The notes beneath the pieces were generated by a model. It was not told the DNA's origin. It saw nothing but the letters and a program-made list of their open reading frames with translations, and searched no databases. DNA of 64,000 nt from JACDAN01 sp963801855 (GTDB taxonomy: Bacteria; Actinomycetota; Thermoleophilia; Gaiellales; Gaiellaceae): assembly GCA_963801855.1 (NCBI GenBank), contig CAWDGK010000002.1:248001-312000 (forward strand), given 5' to 3'. Below, piece by piece: positions 41,792 to 52,274 of the stretch (positions within the stretch are counted from its first letter, which is position 1; every line of letters starts with the position of its first letter). The translations under genes were made by a program, and so were the position numbers.

Positions 41792-42949
41792 GTGGAAGTC
41801 GAAATCGGCATGGGAAAGAAGGCGCGTCAGGCCTACGGCTTCGACGACATCGCCATCGTCCCGAGCCGGAGGACGCGCGACCCGCACGACGTGGACATCG
41901 GGTGGAAGCTCGGCCCGCACCTCCTCGAGCTCCCGCTCTTCGGGTCGGCGATGGACGGGGTCATCTCGCCGGAGACCGCGATCAAGCTCGGACAGCTCGG
42001 CGGGGTCGGTGTCCTCAACCTCGAGGGCATCTTCACTCGCTACGAGGACGCCGACATCCAGCTCGCGAAGATCGCCAAGCTCCAGAAGGAGAAGGCGACC
42101 GGCGCGATGCAGAAGATCTACGCGCAACCGGTCGAGCCTCGCCTGATCGCCCGCCGGATCGAGGAGATCAAGGCCAAGGGCGTCCTCGCTGCGGGCTCGC
42201 TGACGCCGCAGAAGGTCCGCGACCACTACGAGATCGCGCTCGCGGCCGGCCTCGACATCCTCGTCATCCAGGGAACCGTCGTCTCGGCGGAGCACGTCTC
42301 GTCGAACGGCTCGGCGCTGAACCTGAAGGAGTTCATCTCGGAGATCCCGATCCCGGTGATCGTGGGCGGTTGCGCGTCGTACCAGACGGCGCTCCACCTG
42401 ATGCGGACCGGCGCCGCCGCGGTCCTGGTGGGAGTCGGGCCCGGCGCCGCGTGCACCACGCGTGGCGTCCTCGGGGTCGGTGTACCGCAGGCGACGGCGA
42501 TCTCGGATGCGAGCGCGGCGCGGATCCAGCATCTGCTCGAGACGGGGAAGTACGTGAACGTGATCGCCGACGGCGGCATGCGGACCGGTGGCGACATCGC
42601 GAAGGCGATCGCGTGCGGCGCGGACGCCGTCATGATCGGCTCGCCGCTCGCCCGGGCCAAGGAGGCGCCCGGACGCGGGTTCCACTGGGGAATGGCGACC
42701 TTCCACCCGACCCTCCCTCGCGGCGCCCGGGTGCAGACCGACCAGATCGCGACGCTCGAGGAGATCGTGATCGGCCCGGCGACCGAGAACGACGGGACGC
42801 TCAACCTCATGGGCGCCTTGCGAACGGCGATGGCGACCTGCGGCTACGAGTCGATCCACGATTTCCAGAAGGCCGAGATCATGCTCGCTCCGTCGATCAA
42901 GACCGAGGGCAAGAGCCTGCAGCAGAGCCAGCGCGTAGGCATGGGCTGA
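41792..42949 (+). CDS. guaB3: GuaB3-family IMP dehydrogenase-related protein
   Basis: 385 aa with no CBS domains, as expected for the actinobacterial GuaB3 subgroup. Features: AYGFDDIAIVPSRRTRDP, SAMDGVISPETAIKLGQLGGVGVLNLEG in outline, the catalytic-type loop GVGPGAACTTRGVLGVGVPQAT (in parts), VIADGGMRTGGDIAKAIACGADAVM and the Cys/Thr loop. GuaB3 is related to IMP dehydrogenase, which makes XMP from IMP, but GuaB3 members differ from GuaB2 and their activity is not settled. It lies directly before guaA (stop touching start), so a role in guanine nucleotide synthesis is likely. Confidence 0.88.
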   Translation: MEVEIGMGKKARQAYGFDDIAIVPSRRTRDPHDVDIGWKLGPHLLELPLFGSAMDGVISPETAIKLGQLGGVGVLNLEGIFTRYEDADIQLAKIAKLQKEKATGAMQKIYAQPVEPRLIARRIEEIKAKGVLAAGSLTPQKVRDHYEIALAAGLDILVIQGTVVSAEHVSSNGSALNLKEFISEIPIPVIVGGCASYQTALHLMRTGAAAVLVGVGPGAACTTRGVLGVGVPQATAISDASAARIQHLLETGKYVNVIADGGMRTGGDIAKAIACGADAVMIGSPLARAKEAPGRGFHWGMATFHPTLPRGARVQTDQIATLEEIVIGPATENDGTLNLMGALRTAMATCGYESIHDFQKAEIMLAPSIKTEGKSLQQSQRVGMG

Positions 42950-44524
42950 GTGGCGGAAGTCCTGCCCTTCGAGCGAGCGGAGGACAGGGCCGAGGACCGC
43001 CCAGTGCTCGTCGTCGACTTCGGCGGGCAGTACTCGCAGTTGATCGCCCGCCGGGTGCGCGAGTGCCGCGTCTACTCGGAGCTCGTCTCGCACAAGACGC
43101 CGGCGCAGGCGATCAGGGCGCGGAATCCCCGCGCGCTCGTCCTGAGCGGCGGCCCCGCGTCGGTCTACGCGGACGACGCGCCGCAGATGGACCCGGCGAT
43201 CTGGGAGCTCGGGATCCCGACGCTCGGCATCTGTTACGGCATGCAGCTCATGGCGCTCGATCTCGGCGGGAAGGTGGAGCGCACCGGCGGCTCCGAGTTC
43301 GGCCGCGCCGATCTTCGCGCCGCACGCGGGTCGCTCTTCGAGCAGACGCCGGAGGAGCAGGTGGTCTGGATGAGCCATCGCGACTCCGTGACCGCCGCCC
43401 CTGAGGGAGCAGAGGTCGTCGCCTCATCCGCATCGACGCCCATCGCCGCCTTCGAGGCGCCCGACCGGGGCCTCTACGGCGTCCAGTTTCACCCCGAGGT
43501 CGTGCACACCCCGCACGGAAACGCCGTGCTGAAGAACTTCCTCTACGGCGTCGCAGGTGCGCCGCCTACGTGGACCGCGGCGGCCGTGATCGAGGAGCAG
43601 GTCGAGCGCATTCGCGCGCAGGTCGGGTCGGCTCGGGTGCTCTGCGCCCTCTCCGGCGGTGTCGACTCCGCGGTCGCCGCGCTGCTCGTGCACAAGGCGG
43701 TCGGCGACCAGCTCACGTGCGTCTTCGTCGACCACGGCCTTCTCCGCAAGGACGAGGCGATGCAGGTCGTCAAGACGTTCGACGGCCACTTCCAGGTTCC
43801 ACTCGTCCATGTCGAAGCCGAGGAGCGGTTCCTTGCGAGACTCGAAGGCGTCGACGACCCCGAGGAGAAGCGGAAGGCGATCGGCGAGGAGTTCATCCGC
43901 GTCTTCGAGGAGGAGTCGCAGCGGCTCGGGCGGATCCCGTTCCTCGTCCAGGGAACGCTCTATTCGGACGTGATCGAGTCGGGCGGAACCGACGGTGTCG
44001 CCGCGAAGATCAAGTCGCACCACAACGTCGGCGGGCTCCCGGAGGAGGTCGATTTCGATCTCGTCGAGCCGCTGAGACTGCTCTTCAAGGACGAGGTGCG
44101 GCGTGTCGGCGAGGAGCTCGGGATGCCGGAGCGGATGGTCTGGCGCCAGCCGTTTCCAGGTCCGGGTCTCGCGATCCGGATCATCGGCGAGGTCACGCGC
44201 GAGCGGCTCGAGATCCTGCGCGAGGCGGACTCGATCCTGCAGGAGGAGGTGCGGCGGGCCGGCCTCTACCGCGACCTCTGGCAGTCGTTCGCCGTCTTGC
44301 CGGCGATCAAGTCGGTCGGCGTGCAGGGCGACGAGCGGACGTACGCCTATCCGATCGTGATCCGGGCGGTCACGTCGGAGGACGCGATGACCGCCGACTG
44401 GGCCAGGCTGCCCTACGACTTGCTCGAGACGATCTCGAGCCGGATCATCAACGAGATCCCGGGCGTGAACCGCGTGGCGCTCGACATCTCGTCGAAGCCG
44501 CCCAGCACCATCGAGTGGGAGTAG
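42950..44524 (+). CDS. guaA: GMP synthase (glutamine-hydrolysing)
   Basis: 524 aa. Converts XMP to GMP using glutamine. The N-terminal glutaminase domain has DFGGQYSQLIARRVRE, the catalytic GICYGMQ and FHPEVVHTPHG. The ATP-pyrophosphatase domain has LSGGVDSAVAALL and HHNVGGLPEE; the C-terminal dimerisation domain has QPFPGPGLAIRIIGEVTRERL in outline and ends PPSTIEWE. GTG start immediately after guaB3. Confidence 0.97.
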   Translation: MAEVLPFERAEDRAEDRPVLVVDFGGQYSQLIARRVRECRVYSELVSHKTPAQAIRARNPRALVLSGGPASVYADDAPQMDPAIWELGIPTLGICYGMQLMALDLGGKVERTGGSEFGRADLRAARGSLFEQTPEEQVVWMSHRDSVTAAPEGAEVVASSASTPIAAFEAPDRGLYGVQFHPEVVHTPHGNAVLKNFLYGVAGAPPTWTAAAVIEEQVERIRAQVGSARVLCALSGGVDSAVAALLVHKAVGDQLTCVFVDHGLLRKDEAMQVVKTFDGHFQVPLVHVEAEERFLARLEGVDDPEEKRKAIGEEFIRVFEEESQRLGRIPFLVQGTLYSDVIESGGTDGVAAKIKSHHNVGGLPEEVDFDLVEPLRLLFKDEVRRVGEELGMPERMVWRQPFPGPGLAIRIIGEVTRERLEILREADSILQEEVRRAGLYRDLWQSFAVLPAIKSVGVQGDERTYAYPIVIRAVTSEDAMTADWARLPYDLLETISSRIINEIPGVNRVALDISSKPPSTIEWE

Positions 44525-44531
44525 CCCTCCG

Positions 44532-44726
44532 GTGATTCACCGGATGATCGGCTTCTGGGTGATCAAGCGCGCCTGGCGGCTGGTCAGAGCGGACGACCCG
44601 AGGCCACTCCAGCAGCGGCTGACGCACGAGGCGAAGCGGCTACTCATTGGCGCAGCGATCACCCTGGCGCTGCTCATCGTCGGTGCGATCGCGGCGATCG
44701 CGCTTCTGGTTGCAGCGCTGACCTGA
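44532..44726 (+). CDS. Small membrane protein, 64 aa
   Basis: One long hydrophobic segment at the C-terminal half (LLIGAAITLALLIVGAIAAIALLVAAL, about residues 38-63), preceded by a basic amphipathic segment (WVIKRAWRLVRADDPRPLQQRL). No known family. It starts 7 bases after the guaA stop. Small proteins of this shape are common next to housekeeping genes in actinobacteria and may be membrane-tethered regulators; that is inference only. Confidence 0.55.
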   Translation: MIHRMIGFWVIKRAWRLVRADDPRPLQQRLTHEAKRLLIGAAITLALLIVGAIAAIALLVAALT

Positions 44727-44739
44727 GCCGAAACAGGCG

Positions 44740-44745
44740 TATGAT
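44740..44745 (+). promoter_or_regulatory. -10 hexamer TATGAT, leaderless-type
   Basis: TATGAT ends 8 bases before the ATG at 44754; CTGACC is 16 bases upstream of it. Confidence 0.5.
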
Positions 44746-44753
44746 CGGCGGAC

Positions 44754-45155
44754 ATGAGCCGCACCGTACGGTCACCTGACGGCCGAACCTGGACGATGGA
44801 ACGCGTGTCGCCGAAGTCGGCGCTCGCGGCATCGAAGGAGGAGCCGGCCTTCATGTCGAGCGTGGTCGCGACGGTGATCATCATCGCGCTCGTCATCCTC
44901 GTGATCTCGTTGGACACGGGTTGGCTGACGCTGATCATCGCCGTGCCGCTGCTCCTGATCTGGCTCTTCGAACGCGGACTCAGCTTCACCAGGCCCAACA
45001 TCCGCGCGCACACGGACGGGCCTCCGTCTGAGACGCACACCTGGCGGACGACTCACCGGATCGGGCTCGGAAAGATCGAGGACCGGATCGCGACGGAGAT
45101 CGAGAACGGGCACTTCGAAGCCGAGCCGCCCGGCGCCGTCCTGATCGGGATCTGA
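44754..45155 (+). CDS. Two-helix membrane protein, 133 aa, with a paralogue at 57960
   Basis: N-terminal motif VRSPDGRTWTMERVSPKS, two adjacent transmembrane helices (about residues 36-52 and 56-74), then FERGLSFTRPNIRAHTDGPPSETHTW in outline and a basic/acidic soluble tail. The product at 57960 has the same layout: RSPDGRVWELDRVKPK, two helices, VERGLHFMRPFVRARTEGPP, W-R-x4-H/S-x-I/Y-G. They are clear paralogues. Function unknown. The SPDGR-x-W start looks like a small folded motif rather than a signal. Confidence 0.7.
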   Translation: MSRTVRSPDGRTWTMERVSPKSALAASKEEPAFMSSVVATVIIIALVILVISLDTGWLTLIIAVPLLLIWLFERGLSFTRPNIRAHTDGPPSETHTWRTTHRIGLGKIEDRIATEIENGHFEAEPPGAVLIGI

Positions 45156-45168
45156 CCGACCTCTTTGG

Positions 45169-48100
45169 CTACCAGCGACGCGCCAAGCACAGTTGGCCGG
45201 CGATCTTGGCCTCGGCGCCAAACTTCTTCGGCCTCGTCGCCTTGAGCAGCTCCATCACCGAGTAGTCCGTATCGCCCCCAACTTCGGCGCCAATGCCGGT
45301 CTCGCCGGTCAGATAGTCCTTGTCGCCCTTCGCACAGAACGGTCCGACGCAGGCCTTCGCCTCCGTCTTCAGGGCTCCGCAGTCGTCGAGCGTGTGCTTG
45401 ATTCCTGCGCCGATCGGCCCGGCGGTTGCCGAAGCCTCCGCCATCAGGGTCGTGCCGCTGCGGTCGATCTCCCCGAACGGGTCGACGGAGGCGCCGCCAC
45501 CGACGCCGAAGCCCATCTCGCCGCAGGCTGAGATGCCGTCCCACGTGATGGCCAACTTGATCCCACCGCCGAAACCGGCATAACCGGTGAGCTCGAATGA
45601 CACCATTCCGGTGCGGTCGACGAAACTGACCGGGTTGTTGCCGACGTAGCCGTAGAGATTCGCCTCGCGGCCTTCGTAGAGCGCGGGGTCGCGCGACGTC
45701 CAGCGGCCGGCCTCGGGGTCGTAGTCACGCGCGCCGAAGCGGACCAGGCCCGTGGTTGAGTCGGCTAGGCCACCCGCATATCCGACCGCGAGCTCGAATG
45801 CAGGATTGCTGTCCAAGAGGAGAGCCCCGAAGCTGTCGTAGTCCAGACGTTTCACGAGCGTTCCAGCCGAGTCGAAGATGGCTCGAGGCGATCCGACGAG
45901 ATCAGTTGCGACGTAGTACCGCGTGGCGCCGCGCTGCAGCGCGATCAGCCGGCCGCCGTCGTCGTAGTAGTACGTCGTCACCTCTCCCGCTCCGTTGCGG
46001 CTGTGGGTGAGGCGGAGGCTGTCGTCGGTGTCGCCGTAGAGGTACTGAACCGTCGTTCCGCCGCTCGTCCGCGCGACGCGACGGCCGAGGGCGTCGTACC
46101 GGTAGGTCAGCGTCTCCGACCCGACGGTTGCCTGGAGCAGCTCCCCCCTGGCGCTATAGGAGAACGTGTCCCCGCCCCTGTTCGTCATGAAGCCGTCCGC
46201 GTCGTAGGCATACGCGACTCCGCCACGCTGGACGAGACGGTCTTGCGCGTCGTACGTCGCCGCCTCAGGGCTGCCGCCCGCAAGCCGGCTCGTGCGATTG
46301 GCATTCGCGTCGTAGGCGTAGGACTCGAGTACGACGCCGCCGCGGCGAACCTCGGTCAGCCGACCGTCCAGGTCGTATGAGTACGCGTATGTCTCGGTGG
46401 TTCCCGCGATGGTCTCGGACGTTCCGGCGACCCGACCGATCGAGTCGTACGTCAGTGTCATGGCAAAGGGCTCATGGAGGCCGAATCCGAGGTTGCGCCC
46501 AGTCGTGCGTCCGAGCCCGTCGTAGGCGAGAGAGAGCGAGGCCGTTCCGTCGCCGATCTGACTCGGGTCTCCGCCCGCGCCGTTGCGGTTGAACGAGAAG
46601 GGCCCGTACTGCGTGATCAGGCCGTCGGCGTCCCGGGTGATTGCCTGCGTGGAAGTGGTGCTGAGTGATTCGAGTGTGACGCTGCTGGCGAGGAGCTTGT
46701 CGTCGTGCGTGCGTGAGAAGGTGCCTTCCGCGGCACCCGAGAACGCCGTCTGAGTCGAGAGCCAGCCGTCGTAAGAGAAGTCGACCGCTTGAGCGCCGCC
46801 GCCTCCGGCAGGCGTGCTCGTCGCCGTGGTCAGCCTGCGAGTCGACCCGGCGTAGGCGAAGGAGGCGCTCCCCTCTGGGTACGACATGCTCGTCAGCCGT
46901 CCCCCGTCGTCATAGGCCCGCGTCTGCGTTCGGCCGCTGGGAAGCGCCGAGCCCGTTTGCCGGCCGTCCTTGTCGAAGACGAAGCCGTAGGCGCCGCTTC
47001 CCGGGGGCTGGTAGGAGGTCATGCGGTCGACGGCGGAGTAGCCGAGGGTGTGCGTCGCCGTCGAGGGCATCGTCACGCCCGTGCGGTTGCCGTTCGCGTC
47101 GTACGCGAGCTGATACGTCCGGCCGCTCGGAAGCTCGACGCGGGTCTGCCGGTCGGCGCCGTCATAGGTGAACTTCGTCTGGCGTCCCTCGGAGTCGGTG
47201 ACCGTGGTGAGCCTGTTCCCGGCGTCGTAGCCGAACGTCCTCTCGTCGGAGCCTTGCGCGCGCTCGGTCAGCCGTCCTTTGGCGTCGTACGAGTACTCGA
47301 CAGCCTCGATGCCGCCGGTCGGCACGAAGCTCTGAACTCGGCCCTTGGCGTCGAGCGTGGCCACGCTCGACCTTCCGGCCGGAGTCGTCGTCGTCACCGT
47401 TCGGGCGCCTGCGTCGTACACGCGGGTCGTGGTTTGTCCGGCGGACGTCGTTCTCTCGGTGGACGACGTGACACTGAAGATGTCGGCCCGGTTGGCCAGG
47501 GTCACGGAGCGGGATGTCGACGTGCTGAGGGTGCGGCCGCTGGGCAGCGTCGCCGTCACGGTCGCGCTCCCCGTGGCCGCCATTCCAAAGCGGTCGTCCG
47601 GGCCGGTGACCTGCTCGATCTTCGTCCCGTCGGGACGGAACACGGTCCGCTTGCCGCTCGGCGCCTCGATCAACCGGGTCTCCGCCCCGTTCGGATCCGT
47701 GCGCGTGCGGCGAACTTCACCCGTGCGGAGGGTCTCGAGCCGGAACGTCGTGATCTTGTCCAGCGCGCTCTTGAAGGTCACGGTGTAATCCGAGGGCGTC
47801 CCCGTGCGCGCCAGGGTCTTGACGCCGCCGGCAGGATCCTCGTCCCTGATCAGGCGACCGGCCGCGTCGTAGCCGAACGAGTGGACGCCGAGGCGGGGAT
47901 CCGTGAGCTCCGTCAGGAGCCCGCCTGTGCCGTACTCGAGCGAGATGGACTCGCCGGCGGGGTTTGTGACGCTCGCGAGATAGCCGTTCGCGTTGCTCGT
48001 CAGCGTCGTGCGCTGACCTCCCGGCGCGACGATCGCGGTCGGCGCCCCGGCGCCGTTGCGCTCGATCGTGGTGGCATTGCCGAAGGCGTCGGTGATGGAC

Positions 48101-51100
48101 GCGAGGGCACCACCCGAGGTGTAGGCGAACTCGTACACGGTCTCTCCCGTCAGGGCGTCGACCGTGTCGACGTGGCGACCGGCGGACGTGAATCGGAAGA
48201 CTTGCGACCCGTCGGCGGACGGGACGAGGACGGGGCCTTCGGTGCTTCTCGGGAACGCCGGCTCGATCTTGCCGATCTGCCAGCGGTCGCTGAACACGAC
48301 CGCGCCGTCGGGAAGGACGTCCACCCGAACGGACCGGTCAGGCGAGCGGCCCGCGCCCCGCCGCCCGATCCGCAGGTCGGGTCTGCCTCGATGTCGCACC
48401 GGGCACCGCTCCCGGCGATCGTCGTGATGATCCCGTCGGGGGTGATGCGCCGAATGTGGTTTCCCCCCTGGTCGTTGTACTGGTTGGAGTCGAACTCGGT
48501 CACGTAGACCGAGTCGTCCGGTCCGACGGCCAGTCCCCAAGGGCGGTCCAGCTTGGCATCGACGGCCGGGCCACCGTCACCGAACGAGGCGCCTTCAGTG
48601 CCGTCGCCCGCGAACGCCGAGATGATCCCGTTCGGTTGGATCTGACGAACTCGACTCTTGCTCGTGATGTAGAGAGTCCCGTCGTCGGCAAGCGCAAGAG
48701 GCCCGACATGTCCGAGATTTGCATCCTTGGCGGGGCCGTTGTCGCCGGTGTCGTAGTAGGTGGGGTCGCCGTTGCCTGCAACCGTCGTGATCCGACCATC
48801 TGGTGAGACCTTTCTGACCCGTAGGAAGGCGGCCAGGTAGATCGTGCCGTCAGGCCCAACCTCGATGTCGTTCACGATCAGAGGCGCGGAGATCGCCGGG
48901 CCTCCGTCTCCTTCTCCGAAGTCGCCACCCTCTGTCTCGGGCCTCTGCCCGCTCCCTGCGACGGTTTCCATGCCGCTTCCGTCAGATGAGACCCTCTTGA
49001 CGATGGAGCCGCCGTAGTCGGTCCCGACCGTGAAGTAGACGCTTCCATCGGGACCGACTTCGACGAATGGGCCGAGGCGTTCGTTCGCGACGAACACGGT
49101 GCTGACCCCGTCGCGTATTCGTTTAATGCAGAAGCAGCTGCTGAATCCGTAGTCCACTGCGAAGATGTCGCCATTCGGGGCCGTAGCGATACCGAGCGTT
49201 TCGGCGTCGAGCAGCGCCCCCGGAGTCGCAACTCGCTTGAAGATGTCGTCGGCCATGCCTCCCCGCGCGGTTCCGTCGCCCTGGTAGATCTGGTGGCCCG
49301 TGGCGTCGTAGGCGTTATGCGCGTCGAGAGACCAGCCACCCAGCTCGAACGCTCGGGCGTTCCAGTCGCCGATCAGGACGTCAGACCCGCTCCAGAGCGT
49401 CACGTCTTCGCGCGCCCCGATCCGGTTCGGCGTGAAGGGGACGCCCGAGATCCGTCCGAAGGAACGATCGAAGTCGGCCGGCGACTCTTGGTATTCGGCC
49501 TCGTAGACGTAGCCCGTCCGGATGAAAGCGCGCTGCTTTCCCTGAACCTCCCGTCCGTAGGCGTCGTGGCCGTCCCACGCGAAGGTCGTGACCTGGTTGA
49601 CGGTTGCGGGATAGCGCTGACTGAAAATCCTTCCGGCAACGCGCACTTCCAGCACCACAGCCTTGAGGGACGCGGGAATCGTCGAGCCGGTCAGCGGCAC
49701 TCGGAGGCTGTAGGCCTCCCGCCTTCCGTTCATACGGTCGCTCGAATACTCGAGCGAGAACGGTGTTCCGACGAGCGGCAGCGATTCCCCGAGCACCTGG
49801 CCCTGACAGCCGATAATCGAGCCCTTCTCCTTGCATGGATCCTCAGGTCCCGCAGGTGGTAGCGGTGGGTCCTGTGTCGGCTGAACTGCGTCCCCGGGCG
49901 GCGCGTAGGGCCAGTTGTAGTCCTACGGCGTGAAGTGCGTCACGAGCACGCGCCAGAGCTCGTCGCCTGCGTCGTAGAGAGTCGCAAGCTGCTGGCGTTC
50001 GGCAACGGACATCGCAAGCGCGTCGTCCGCGACGCCGTCGCCGGTGCTGTCGACCTCCGCCATGCCGCCCGACTCGCCGACGATCTCGATCACTCGTCCG
50101 TCCTTCGCCGGAACCCAGTCCGCCTTCTCGCGGTCGTAGTAGCCGGCCGGAACGGCGCTTCCCACCGGGAAGCCCGCGAAGTTGTCCACGTAGGTCGCGA
50201 CCGGCTTGCTGAACTCGACGTTCGTTGCTCCGGCAGTGAGCGCCTCGTCGACCGAGAACTCGGCTGCGTACGTGTAGCCCGAGGTCTGCGGGAGGTCGCC
50301 CGGCATCGCTTCCGGCCCTCGGTCGCCGACGGTGTACTCGGTTGCCCTCACCTCGGCCTCGGCCAGTGGCTGGGTGCTTCCGTTCGGCAGCGTCATGGTC
50401 GCGGTCGTCCCGGCGCTGAAGAGCAGCGTCGACTGGCGCGTCCCGTCAGCGTCGGTGACCGGGCTCCCCTGGGCCACCTGCATCGTCGTCGCGTCGGCTC
50501 CGAGCGCCACGTCCGTGACCTCGTCGTCGACCGGGATCATCACGACGTCCCCGGATTCCGATGAGCCCGCGTTCGCCTCCGGAACCGTCAGGTACTCCTG
50601 CCAGGCCGCCTCGACGTCTCGCTGCACGGGCAGATAGCCGCTCTTGACGTACTCGAGGACGAGAAGGCCGCCGCCGTTGACGACGAGGTCGAAGCGTCCG
50701 TCCTCACGGGAAATGGTCTGGCCGAGCTCGGAGTGGTCCTTGACCGTCACGAGGACGCCCGGGAGCCCGTCGCCGCTCCGGGTGGAGACCTTGCCCCGGA
50801 GGACGGCGACGCGGTTCGGCTTGATCGCACCGGGGACGACACCCGTCTGTACCCGATCCGCGCCCTCGTAGAGGAATCGGCTCGCGTCGTAGACCGAGGT
50901 GGCGACGGAGTCGTCGATCGGCGGCGCGACGGCGGCCGGATCGGGTGGCGGCGCGGCGATCGTCCAGGCATACGGGGAGGAGGGATCCGACTCGTTGCCG
51001 GCGGATCACGCGCCTTGACCGTGAAGCTGTGATCGCCGTCGGTGAGGCCCGAATAGGTCTTGGGACTGACGCACGGCTCGTACGCGCCGGCATCGAGTCG

Positions 51101-52122
51101 GCAGTGGAACGAACCGCCATCGTCACCGTCGCCCTGGAAGGTGAACGAGGCGATTCTCGCGGTACTCGGATTCTGTGGGCCGCCTTCCACGACCGGGGCG
51201 GCGGGCGGAGTCAGGTCGACGGTCCAGGAAAAGGAGGCGATCGGGCTTTCGTTACCGGCCTCGTCGCGGGCCTTGACTTCGAACTCTCGGGAGCCCTCGG
51301 AGAGAGCTCGGGTACAAGCCGGGCTCGCGCAGGTCGCGAACGGATCCGGACGACTCGGCACGCGAAGGAGAGTCCCGGTTCGGCGCCCTCGAACTCGAAC
51401 TCCGCGCCGGTCTCGTTCGTCGGGTCTCTCGGGTGGTCCGTGATCGACGGCGCGTCCGGGTCGACCGTGTCGACCTTGATCGTCCTCGTCGAGACCGCTT
51501 CCTCGTTTCCGGCGCTGTCGTACGCGCGGAACTTCACGGTCGTCGTGGCTGTCAACGGAATCGCGATGGTGTAGCGAGTCCCGATCAGCTTCGAAGGCTC
51601 AGTCGTCCCGTCGAGCGTGTAGCGGATCTCGTCGACGCCGGACGCCGTGTCGGTGGCGCTCAGCGTGACCGAGACGTTGCTCGAGTACCAGCCAGTCGGA
51701 ACAGAGCGCTGCCGTCGCACGAGATCTGAGAGACGGGCGCAGTGGTGTCCACCGGAGGCGGCGGCGGTGTTGGAGGTGGTGGCGGTGGAGGTGGTGGCGG
51801 AGGTGGAGGTGGCGGAGGTGGAGGTGGCGGCGGCGGTGGAGGAGGTGGCGGCGGTGGTGGCTTCGGCTTCGGCTTCGGCTTCTTTTCTTCTTCGCCTTGC
51901 GCAGACACGTCGTCAGGGCCTTCTGGAGGCGCTTCGCCTTTGCTTTCTGCTTCTTCCGCTTGGCTACGGCGAGCTGTCGCTTCAGCGCCGCGCACGGCAC
52001 GACCTTCGCCTCACCCGCCGGCGCACGGACGACCTGAGCCGATGACCGGCCTCCTCGACCGTGCCACGGGTCGTTGCTGCCCAACCTGCTGAAACTCCGA
52101 GCAGGGTCAGAACGACCGCCAT
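45169..52122 (-). pseudogene. Very large secreted RHS/YD-repeat surface protein with NHL and TTR-like domains (teneurin-like), broken
   Basis: One gene read in several frames, roughly 2,300 aa. Order from the N-terminus (positions approximate): signal peptide (MAVVLTLLGVSAGWAA, from ATG 52122); a Lys-rich stretch with ALKRQLAVAKRKKQKA; KPKPKPK and a poly-Pro linker (51746-51895); two or three Ig-like domains (51000-51700); a carboxypeptidase-regulatory/TTR-like domain with GLPGVLVTVKDH (about 50750); an FN-plug-like part ending WRVLVTHFTP (49925-50250); an NHL propeller (48350-49300); YD repeats (from about 48300); and the RHS core end NLYGYVGNNPVSFVD (45600). A last 150 residues of variable, Cys-containing sequence follow. 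Frames change near 52050, 51888, 51705, 51358, 51005 and 48325; a TAG lies at 49923-49925. Signal, YD and NHL features imply export and an extracellular role. Confidence 0.75.
51746..51895 (-). repeat. GGN triplet repeat encoding a poly-proline linker
   Basis: A tract of CCN codons on the minus strand (GGN on plus) encodes about 40 residues made mostly of Pro, flanked by KPKPKPK. It separates the signal/Lys-rich part of the RHS gene from its Ig-like domains and would form a rigid wall-spanning stalk. Confidence 0.7.
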
Positions 52123-52274
52123 GGTGGCGACGACCGCACGAGCCCCAGTTACGGTGCTTCAAGAAGACCCCCCTCGACTGCGAACCATCATTCCGGGTCT
52201 GGGACCGGGTGGCAATAGGCCGAACGGCCTAACTAGGCGAGTTACAGGTCCCATGCCAATAGCCCTAGATCTGT

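Noticed and set aside
41774..43378. 534-codon minus-strand open frame opposite guaB3 and guaA
   Set aside because: Antisense to two unmistakable genes, rich in Arg/Asp/Leu, no start signal or domain; a shadow of GC-rich coding DNA.
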